A stretch of DNA of 5,029 nucleotides, from assembly GCA_019100305.1 (NCBI GenBank), contig JAHRHW010000340.1, positions 1-5,029 of the forward strand. The letters run 5' to 3'. Position numbers and translations under genes: made by a program. The DNA is from Candidatus Thiodiazotropha taylori (GTDB lineage: Bacteria; Pseudomonadota; Gammaproteobacteria; Chromatiales; Chromatiaceae). The notes under the pieces are model-generated. The model did not search any database, was not told where the DNA came from, and worked only from the letters and a program-made list of their open reading frames with translations. Of this stretch, positions 1 through 4,990 are shown piece by piece; within the stretch, counting starts at the first letter, position 1; each line of letters begins with the position of its first letter.

Positions 1-14
1 ATTCCCTAAAACCA

Positions 15-43
15 TTGACCTCAATATAACGATGTCATAATAT
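15..43 (+). promoter_or_regulatory. Candidate sigma70 promoter for the cytochrome operon
   Basis: TTGACC (15-20) matches the -35 consensus at five of six positions. TAATAT (38-43) follows after exactly 17 bp but matches the -10 consensus at only four of six; CATAAT (36-41, 15-bp spacer) and TATTAT (41-46, 20-bp spacer) match five of six with poorer spacing. Transcription would begin near 50, giving an untranslated leader of about 175 nt. It is the best promoter match I found ahead of the first gene, but AT-rich DNA yields such matches easily. Confidence 0.45.
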
Positions 44-55
44 TATAAACGATGT
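25..55 (+). repeat. Direct repeat flanking the -10 region
   Basis: TATAACGATGT (25-35) recurs as TATAAACGATGT (44-55), differing by one inserted A. The shared 8-bp core AACGATGT lies at 28-35 and 48-55, a period of exactly 20 bp or about two helical turns, so both copies would face the same side of the DNA. Copies arranged like this around a promoter are typical of regulator binding sites. The second copy would sit at the predicted transcription start, which favours repression if the promoter call is right. The regulator is unknown. Confidence 0.5.
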
Positions 56-70
56 GGGAATTATTTCCCA
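55..70. repeat. Inverted repeat TGGGAA-N4-TTCCCA
   Basis: TGGGAA (55-60) and TTCCCA (65-70) are perfect reverse complements separated by TTAT. The element starts on the last base of the second direct repeat and ends immediately before the larger palindrome at 71-93. It could be an operator half-site pair or a small hairpin at the mRNA 5' end. Confidence 0.45.
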
Positions 71-93
71 TTTCTTAAGGGAACCTTAAGAAA
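71..93. repeat. Perfect 10-bp inverted repeat with 3-nt centre
   Basis: TTTCTTAAGG (71-80) and CCTTAAGAAA (84-93) are exact reverse complements around GAA (81-83). A degenerate third copy, CCTAAGAA, lies at 95-102. There is no T-run after the hairpin in the + direction, so a rho-independent terminator is unlikely. As DNA it would be a 23-bp operator for a dimeric regulator; as RNA it would be a stable hairpin near the 5' end of the operon message, which could protect it from decay. Confidence 0.55.
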
Positions 94-212
94 GCCTAAG
101 AACTGCTGGGCAACAAGGCAGCAAGGCTACATGCAGTAGAAGTACCCAAAACTAAGAATAGTAATAACTTAAAGCACTAAAATGGAGCTGGTGCATCATC
201 CTATACCTTGCT
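94..212 (+). other. Rest of the untranslated leader, no gene seen
   Basis: No plausible coding region is seen between the palindrome and the ribosome binding site. The stretch holds three imperfect tandem 8-mers, GGCAACAA, GGCAGCAA and GGCTACAT, at 109-132, and a weak 5-bp stem TGCTG (104-108) with CAGCA (119-123). I looked for a cyclic-dinucleotide (GEMM-type) riboswitch because such switches occur upstream of some cytochrome genes, and did not recognise one. Confidence 0.4.
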
Positions 213-220
213 AAGGAGGA
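213..220 (+). promoter_or_regulatory. Strong ribosome binding site of the tetrahaem cytochrome gene
   Basis: AAGGAGGA ends 5 nt before the ATG at 226 and is close to the full anti-Shine-Dalgarno complement. It fixes the start at 226 rather than the in-frame TTG at 208, which lies upstream of this site. It is the best-placed strong site in the window, suggesting that gene 1 is translated more strongly than gene 2. Confidence 0.85.
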
Positions 221-225
221 ATGGC

Positions 226-852
226 ATGAGAAAAACAGCAATCCTGGGTAGTATTTTTGCCTCACTTGCCCTGTTAGCCACATCTGCAATGGCAGACATC
301 GCCAACACATCACATGACCTTCGCAGTCAAACCACACTTTTGACCCAGGCTGGTAATACGCAGATCTGCGCTTACTGCCACACGCCCCATAATGCCAGTA
401 CCACTAACAGTACGACCCCATTGTGGAATCATCAAGATACGGTGGCCACTTACACCATGTACAGCAGTCCCTCACTGGATATGACCATTGCCGGTTCACC
501 GGCGGGCGTCTCCCTTGCGTGCCTAAGCTGCCATGATGGTACAGTTGCTGCTGATCAGCTGATCAATTTTCCAACTGGTATTACTGGACCCGATGGAATC
601 TTTTTCCTGGGTGACAGCCTTGGTACAGACCTGAGCAACGACCATCCGATCTCCCTGACCTATAACGCAACTCAGGATCCTGATTTTGTTGCCGCTGTAA
701 ATTCCCAGGTCAATGGTCTTCAGCTGTTCGGTGGAACCGGAGATCAGGTCGAGTGTGGTACTTGCCATTCGGTGCATGACAATACCAATGAGCCGTTCCT
801 TCGTATGAGCAATGCCGGAAGCGCACTCTGTCTGGCCTGCCACATTAAGTAA
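226..852 (+). CDS. Exported tetrahaem cytochrome c, OmcE-like candidate
   Basis: The 208-residue product has a Sec signal peptide (R2, K3, hydrophobic 5-20) with likely cleavage after AMA at 21-23. Four CXXCH motifs bind haem covalently: CAYCH 48-52, CLSCH 99-103, CGTCH 177-181 and CLACH 202-206. Five further histidines (30, 55, 69, 140, 184) could supply distal axial ligands, so all four haems could be bis-His. CHTPHNA, the CLSCHDGTVA stretch and NDHPIS are typical of paired-CXXCH cytochromes, the group that by recall resembles OmcE of Geobacter, a secreted tetrahaem protein that polymerises into conductive filaments. There is no lipobox or membrane segment, so the mature protein of about 185 residues should be soluble or assembled outside the cell. 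Mature haem density is about one per 46 residues. It leads an operon encoding a barrel and smaller cytochromes, consistent with an extracellular electron carrier. Multihaem cytochrome identity is near certain; filament formation is inference, and a soluble periplasmic carrier is the alternative. Confidence 0.93.
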   Translation: MRKTAILGSIFASLALLATSAMADIANTSHDLRSQTTLLTQAGNTQICAYCHTPHNASTTNSTTPLWNHQDTVATYTMYSSPSLDMTIAGSPAGVSLACLSCHDGTVAADQLINFPTGITGPDGIFFLGDSLGTDLSNDHPISLTYNATQDPDFVAAVNSQVNGLQLFGGTGDQVECGTCHSVHDNTNEPFLRMSNAGSALCLACHIK

Positions 853-881
853 TCACCCAGCGTATCGATCCCGTAATTCAC

Positions 882-1565
882 ATGGGGATTAGAGAGACAA
901 TAAGCACAACCAGGATAATAGCCTTTATCCTGGTTGTGCCTTGTCTGTTATTAATTGCTTCCTGCAGCACCGAGACCAAGCAGGTATTTTTCGATATCCA
1001 GCCACCGACGGCCAAAGAGCTGGCTGAGCAGGAATTAAAACGACAAACTGCACTGATTGAAGCTCAAACACAAGGATTGAAAAAAGGCCAATCAGGAAAT
1101 TTCTCTGCTGGTTACTTCCAACAACCTGTTGATACCGGCCCAAGACCCGATATTGAGTCGATCAAAGAATGGGACAAGGTGGAGGAAATCCTACCCAAAG
1201 ACGAAGAAGATAATGTCGACTGGTCCATGGCGCTGAAACAGGGAATGATACGTCCACGTCCCGGCAAAGACCCTCGTGCCTTGTGGGCTAAAGCCTTCCA
1301 GTGGGATTTCATCATTCCAGGTGAGGAACGGGAAGACGATGCTTTCTTTCCCCACTCTGCTCACACCGAGTGGCTTGGGTGCAAGAACTGCCATAATCCC
1401 ACGCTCTACCCCTATCGAAGAAATCCTGCAACGATGAAAGAGATGAAGCGAGGGGCATCCTGCGGTGCCTGTCACGGTAAAAAGAAAGTTTCATTCTCTC
1501 TGAAAGCATGCGACCGCTGCCATATCAACAGTGACGATGAGGACGAGGAAGAAGAAGACGAATAA
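882..1565 (+). CDS. Trihaem cytochrome c lipoprotein with acidic tail
   Basis: The 227-residue product has a lipoprotein signal peptide with lipobox IASC, so Cys28 would be lipidated; Ser at +2 favours outer-membrane sorting. A helix-prone charged stretch (about 43-65) and a linker with DW (113-114) and the WDFIIPG segment (141-147) precede a C-terminal haem domain with CKNCH 167-171, CGACH 194-198 and CDRCH 210-214. H158 and H161 (FPHSAH) precede the first haem as in cytochrome c7-like domains. They are the only non-CXXCH histidines, so one haem needs another ligand; M188 is a candidate. Residues 218-227 are ten consecutive Asp or Glu. The likely role is passing electrons between periplasmic carriers and the outer-membrane barrel encoded two genes on. 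The ATG at 882 is the first usable start after the upstream in-frame stop, but no good ribosome binding site precedes it, and a perfect 15-bp hairpin covers codons 8-20. Gene 1 ends 29 bp upstream. Confidence 0.88.
   Translation: MGIRETISTTRIIAFILVVPCLLLIASCSTETKQVFFDIQPPTAKELAEQELKRQTALIEAQTQGLKKGQSGNFSAGYFQQPVDTGPRPDIESIKEWDKVEEILPKDEEDNVDWSMALKQGMIRPRPGKDPRALWAKAFQWDFIIPGEEREDDAFFPHSAHTEWLGCKNCHNPTLYPYRRNPATMKEMKRGASCGACHGKKKVSFSLKACDRCHINSDDEDEEEEDE
904..939 (+). repeat. Perfect 15-bp inverted repeat inside the start of gene 2
   Basis: GCACAACCAGGATAA (904-918) and TTATCCTGGTTGTGC (925-939) are exact reverse complements around the 6-nt loop TAGCCT. The RNA would form an uninterrupted 15-bp stem starting 51 nt after the stop of the tetrahaem gene. 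It lies within codons 8-20 of the next gene, encoding its signal peptide hydrophobic core. The bases that follow are only moderately T-rich (CTTGTCTGTTATTAATT), so it is not a textbook terminator. A partial attenuator, a block to 3'-exonucleases that stabilises gene 1 mRNA, or a brake on gene 2 translation are all possible. The structure is seen directly; its function is inferred. Confidence 0.75.
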
Positions 1566-1573
1566 TCTATAGG

Positions 1574-1591
1574 ACACTACCGCTGTAGTGT
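1574..1591 (+). repeat. Intergenic hairpin between genes 2 and 3
   Basis: ACACTAC (1574-1580) and GTAGTGT (1585-1591) are perfect reverse complements around CGCT. The hairpin starts 8 nt after the stop of gene 2 and is followed by GCTTTCAGGG, too poor in T for a confident terminator. It may mark an mRNA processing or decay boundary, or be a weak attenuator. Confidence 0.5.
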
Positions 1592-1619
1592 GCTTTCAGG
1601 GTAAATAATTGGTGAAGGT

Positions 1620-1964
1620 ATGCGCAAGTACACTTGTGTTCTAACAACAACATTAATCTGTCTTTTCTTATACGGCACATTGCTGACCGCAGCCCCTGGT
1701 GATATTCAATACACTCGTGAAGGTGGTGATCCTGAAAAACTGAAATCTTTCCCACCATCAATCTTTCCTCATTGGATCCATCGACTCAACTACCGTTGTG
1801 ATGCCTGTCACAATTCGATATTTGAGATGAAAACCGGGACTACTACGATCAACAAGGATGTAATGAAAGAAGGCAAGACCTGCGCTGTTTGCCATAATGG
1901 CACAGATGCCTTTGACGACGGATTTGCCAATTGTAACCGCTGCCACCTGCTCGAAGAGCAGTAG
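1620..1964 (+). CDS. Small periplasmic trihaem cytochrome c, c7-like
   Basis: The 114-residue product has a signal peptide (R2, K3, hydrophobic 6-22, likely cleavage near residues 24-25), leaving a mature protein of about 90 residues. Three haem motifs are present: CDACH 60-64, CAVCH 88-92 and CNRCH 105-109. H51 and H54 (FPHWIH) precede the first motif. As in gene 2 there are only five histidines for three haems, and M82 lies six residues before the second haem motif, exactly as M188 does in the gene 2 product. The two proteins thus share a trihaem module with similar motif order and a GTDAF or KKVSF stretch between haems two and three. It has no lipobox and is probably a soluble periplasmic shuttle feeding the lipoprotein cytochrome or the barrel. 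GGTGA (1611-1615) is a workable ribosome binding site 4 nt before the ATG. Cytochrome c3/c7-family assignment is by motif pattern; the electron partner is inferred. Confidence 0.9.
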   Translation: MRKYTCVLTTTLICLFLYGTLLTAAPGDIQYTREGGDPEKLKSFPPSIFPHWIHRLNYRCDACHNSIFEMKTGTTTINKDVMKEGKTCAVCHNGTDAFDDGFANCNRCHLLEEQ

Positions 1965-1978
1965 ACACCATGCTTCCC

Positions 1979-1986
1979 AAGGAGGT
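1979..1986 (+). promoter_or_regulatory. Ribosome binding site close to the barrel gene start
   Basis: AAGGAGGT is almost a full anti-Shine-Dalgarno complement, but GGAGG ends only 2 nt before the ATG at 1988. The next in-frame ATG codons (2000, 2003) lie about 14 nt away, which is long, and the ATG at 1970 is upstream of the site. It therefore supports 1988 best, though not cleanly. Confidence 0.55.
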
Positions 1987-1987
1987 C

Positions 1988-3985
1988 ATGACAAGATCCA
2001 TGATGCCTCTGGCATTGCTTTGGTTGCTTTCCACGATTAGTTTTCTTTGGAGTGACAGACTCGCTGCGGAATCAAACAGAAGTTTCGTACTCTACCCCAC
2101 TGAATTGGATGCGGTGGTGAAATTTGATGGCACTAAGACACAGAATGGATTCGAATCTGAAGAGATTGAGTGGCAGGCAGGCTTGAGAATTGCCCAGATG
2201 GGATATCTGTTGGATCCCAGGATTGCCTGGTTTCTCATCGACATCGAACCACTCTATACCTGGACTGAACTTGAAACCGACGACACTGTTGAGGAATACG
2301 ATGGTGAACTGTTCAACTACCTGCTTCAGACCAGCCTACTGCAAGGAACACCTGGCCCTTTTGGACTGGATCTATCCGCACAAAAGAATACCAGCCTGAA
2401 TACCGGCTCACTCGGTAGCCGTTTCGACACTGATATCGAGTCTTATCGCGCAACTCTCAACTGGAAAAATTCAGCCTTTCCAATGAGCCTCTCTTACGAA
2501 GAGAAGACGCTTGACGAAGAGTTTCGCTCAAGCCTGACGAATCCGGTTACCGAACGCGACGAACTCTTGAAAAGTTGGAATCTGAAGGGACGAAGCAGCA
2601 AACTGAGTGTCCACCTTACCCATGACGAACTGGATGACCGTATCATTTCAAGAAACCAGGATTACGAGCTGGACAGAGCGAATATCTCACACCATCTACT
2701 ATGGGGACGAAACAGTCAGCTCGATTCGAACCTTAATTATACGGACCGCACAGGTTTCAATGCCAATGAACGCCTGACGATCAGTGAGAGTGCGAGGATA
2801 CAACACCTGGACAATGTTCACAGCCGTACCTCCTATCATTATCAATCCACAGAACAGACCATAGAAAACACAGAGCACGGCGGCAGATTTGAGCTCCATC
2901 ACAGACTCTACAACAACCTCAACACCATGGGCTATGCCAATCTCAATAAACGGGAATCTGACGACCTGGACGAGGACAAGTGGCGAGTGGGTCTAGAGAC
3001 ACGATATACCAAAAACAAGTTTTTGGGCGCTTACATCAGTGCCGGCGTCCGTGCTTCATACCAGGAGACAGACAGGGTTTCCACACTTGGGACCATCGAT
3101 GTTATCGATGAGAGTCAATCTGTGCCTTTTACCGGGGCGATCCTGCTCGAACAACGCTTTATCATCACCAGCACCATCGTTGTTACTGACAGTGATGGGA
3201 TAACCGTATATGACGAAAATACCGACTATACGATTATCGATCTTTCCGGTGACCTGACTCAACTGCAGATTGTTCCCGGCGGAAGAATCAATTCAGGAGA
3301 TACCATACTGGTAAGCTACGATGCGGAAATACTGCCTACACAGGAGTTCTCTACCGTCTTCACCAACTACCATTTCACCATTGATTATGATTGGGTAAGA
3401 CTTTCGCACAGTGATAGTAAATCGGATGACAAACTCATCGCCGGAGCAAGTGAGAGTTTTCTGCAGAACACACGCAATACTTACACCGATCTTGAGTTTC
3501 ATTTTAAACCGCTCAATATTGACACGGTAATCGGTGCAGAAAGGCGTTATACCGAAACCGGTGGCTTCGAATCGACCACCTACTCTTTCAATCAGCGTTT
3601 TTCCTGGACCCCAACGGTACGCAGAGGTGGACAGAGCATCAATTGGAGTTTAAATGCCACTCAATCATTTACAGAGCAGGATTTTCTCGATACAGACCTC
3701 TATCGCGTTGACTTCATCGTAAATTGGCAAGCGAGTAGAAATCTGACGATCAGACCGACCATAAGCGGCTGGAAGAGAGAGGATGTGGGCTCTGCAGTTG
3801 CAGGTGGACGCAAAGAAGATGAATTTTTCACAGCTGGTATTCTTGCTCAATGGCGTTATCGTAAACTCGATCTGGACTTCAAATACAACCACGATCGTCG
3901 TGAAGTGACCAATTCAGATAACACTGATACCACCGAGACTAACGAGGATAGACTGATGATCACGTTGAGACGGAGAATATTGTGA
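1988..3985 (+). CDS. Putative outer-membrane beta-barrel (porin-like conduit component)
   Basis: From ATG 1988 the product has 665 residues; starting at 1970 would add six. A signal peptide (R3, hydrophobic 7-21) ends around LAA at 25-27. I saw no cysteine, so it binds no c-type haem and lacks the CXXC of Shewanella MtrB. Most of the rest alternates polar and non-polar residues in short strands separated by Asp/Asn/Ser-rich turns (for example near residues 638-655), as in large transmembrane barrels; the length is close to that of MtrB-type porins. Residues about 388-449 look different: VVTDSDG, VYDEN, DYTIID and GGRINSGDTI suggest an inserted small beta domain in a loop. The last residues, ITLRRRIL, lack the usual terminal Phe or Trp. 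It follows the trihaem gene by 23 bp and overlaps the NHL gene by 4 bp. The likely role is an outer-membrane sheath through which the operon's cytochromes pass electrons. Sequence similarity to a named porin was not recognised; barrel identity rests on pattern and context. Confidence 0.75.
   Translation: MTRSMMPLALLWLLSTISFLWSDRLAAESNRSFVLYPTELDAVVKFDGTKTQNGFESEEIEWQAGLRIAQMGYLLDPRIAWFLIDIEPLYTWTELETDDTVEEYDGELFNYLLQTSLLQGTPGPFGLDLSAQKNTSLNTGSLGSRFDTDIESYRATLNWKNSAFPMSLSYEEKTLDEEFRSSLTNPVTERDELLKSWNLKGRSSKLSVHLTHDELDDRIISRNQDYELDRANISHHLLWGRNSQLDSNLNYTDRTGFNANERLTISESARIQHLDNVHSRTSYHYQSTEQTIENTEHGGRFELHHRLYNNLNTMGYANLNKRESDDLDEDKWRVGLETRYTKNKFLGAYISAGVRASYQETDRVSTLGTIDVIDESQSVPFTGAILLEQRFIITSTIVVTDSDGITVYDENTDYTIIDLSGDLTQLQIVPGGRINSGDTILVSYDAEILPTQEFSTVFTNYHFTIDYDWVRLSHSDSKSDDKLIAGASESFLQNTRNTYTDLEFHFKPLNIDTVIGAERRYTETGGFESTTYSFNQRFSWTPTVRRGGQSINWSLNATQSFTEQDFLDTDLYRVDFIVNWQASRNLTIRPTISGWKREDVGSAVAGGRKEDEFFTAGILAQWRYRKLDLDFKYNHDRREVTNSDNTDTTETNEDRLMITLRRRIL
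3972..3975 (+). promoter_or_regulatory. Ribosome binding site supporting a GTG start for the NHL gene
   Basis: GGAG lies 6 nt before the GTG at 3982 and inside the last codons of the barrel gene. GTG overlaps the TGA of that gene in the sequence GTGA, the usual layout for translational coupling. The GTG start gives a complete lipoprotein signal peptide directly, which supports it. Confidence 0.7.
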
Positions 3986-4989
3986 GTAGAATTATCATAC
4001 TGACAATATTTGTCTTTCTCACGGCTTGCTCTTCTACAGGCCCGGTAACTTTTGAGCCCGCAAAAGAGAGTCAAAAGATTGTTTGGCCTTCGGCACCGGA
4101 ACCAGCCAGAATAGAGTTCATCACCGCTTTCAGTAATGCCCAGGACCTGGGCATAGAAAAATCCATATTCACTAAACTACTTGATCTCTTTACTGGTGCA
4201 GACGATCAAAATTTAGCACGCCCCTATGCACTGGCAGTCTTTGAAAACAGACTAGCGATAGCTGATCCGGATGCTGCCGCAGTGCATTTATACGACCTCA
4301 ACAAGCAGACCCACTCCAGAATAGAGCGTATCGGCGAGAACCAACTGGAATCACCGATCAGTGTGGCGATTGATAAACAGAGGCTTTTCATTGCTGATTC
4401 AAAATTGAATAAAGTATTTGTTTTGGATTCCAGCAATCAGCTTCAGCACATAATCGACGGATTGGAACGTCCGACCAGCCTGTCATTGAATCCTTCCCAG
4501 CAACGATTGTTCATCGCAGACACATTGGCTCATAAAGTCTTTGCATATGACCTGGTGGGAAACTACTTATTTAAAATCGGTGAGCGGGGCGAAAATGATC
4601 TAGAGTTTAACTATCCAAGTCACTTGGCATCCTCGGATAAAAAACTCTTTGTCAACGACACCATGAACTTCAGAGTTCAAGTATTCGATAGTGATGGGCA
4701 ACACCTTTCAACCTTTGGCAAGCAGGGAGATGCTTCCGGTTACCTGACCCAGTCGAAGGGAATCGCTGTTGACTCTGACGGACACATCTATATCGCCGAT
4801 GCACTGGCAAATAGAGTTCAGATTTTTACACAAAACGGTGAGTTTTTACTTGAGTTTGGCAACACCGGTAGACAACCTGGAGAATTCCAGATGCCGACTG
4901 GATTAGCCGTATGGAATGACAAACTATTTGTTGCGGACTCTTATAATCAACGCATCCAGGTTTTTCAATACCTGAAGGTGGATGAATGA
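3982..4989 (+). CDS. NHL-repeat six-bladed beta-propeller lipoprotein
   Basis: The 335-residue product starts at GTG and has a short lipoprotein signal peptide with lipobox LTAC; Cys16 would be lipidated and is the only cysteine. Ser at +2 favours the outer membrane. After a linker containing VWPSAPEPARIEFI (34-47) come six NHL-type repeats at about 79-106, 122-149, 161-190, 208-236, 256-282 and 302-328. They carry the family pattern of P..(I/L)A(V/I)..D...(L/I)(F/Y)IAD...(N/H).(R/K)V.VF, clearest in the last two. Six blades complete one propeller, and no haem motif or catalytic triad is seen. NHL propellers mostly bind proteins or other ligands, so a scaffold or assembly role for the barrel and cytochromes is plausible. 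NHL-repeat genes are, by recall, common companions of multihaem cytochrome genes such as those around omcS in Geobacter. The 4-bp overlap with the barrel gene suggests coupled synthesis and shared location. Confidence 0.9.
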   Translation: MSRIIILTIFVFLTACSSTGPVTFEPAKESQKIVWPSAPEPARIEFITAFSNAQDLGIEKSIFTKLLDLFTGADDQNLARPYALAVFENRLAIADPDAAAVHLYDLNKQTHSRIERIGENQLESPISVAIDKQRLFIADSKLNKVFVLDSSNQLQHIIDGLERPTSLSLNPSQQRLFIADTLAHKVFAYDLVGNYLFKIGERGENDLEFNYPSHLASSDKKLFVNDTMNFRVQVFDSDGQHLSTFGKQGDASGYLTQSKGIAVDSDGHIYIADALANRVQIFTQNGEFLLEFGNTGRQPGEFQMPTGLAVWNDKLFVADSYNQRIQVFQYLKVDE

Positions 4990-4990
4990 T

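Noticed and set aside
15..29. FNR-type site at TTGACCTCAATATAA
   Set aside because: Only the left half resembles TTGAT; the right half does not match ATCAA.
94..212. Cyclic-dinucleotide (GEMM-type) riboswitch in the leader
   Set aside because: Considered because such switches precede some cytochrome genes, but I could not find the conserved core or paired helices.
208..225. TTG start at 208 extending the tetrahaem gene by six codons
   Set aside because: The strong ribosome binding site at 213-220 lies inside that extension and is correctly spaced for the ATG at 226, which also gives a clean signal peptide.
552..565. Perfect 14-bp palindrome TGATCAGCTGATCA in the tetrahaem gene
   Set aside because: A palindrome of this length is not surprising in 5 kb, it is within coding sequence far from any promoter, and nothing nearby suggests a binding role.
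523..843. Minus-strand open frame of 106 codons opposite the tetrahaem gene
   Set aside because: It lies wholly within a gene with unmistakable haem motifs, its translation shows no recognisable domain, and I saw no ribosome binding site; a shadow of the coding frame.
904..947. The 15-bp hairpin as an ordinary rho-independent terminator of gene 1
   Set aside because: The downstream bases are not a T-run and the hairpin is inside the gene 2 signal-peptide codons, so complete termination would silence the rest of the operon unless another promoter exists. Partial attenuation remains open.
1191..1475. Minus-strand open frame opposite the lipoprotein cytochrome
   Set aside because: Overlaps the haem domain coding region entirely and has no domain or context of its own; other antisense frames across the barrel gene were set aside for the same reason.
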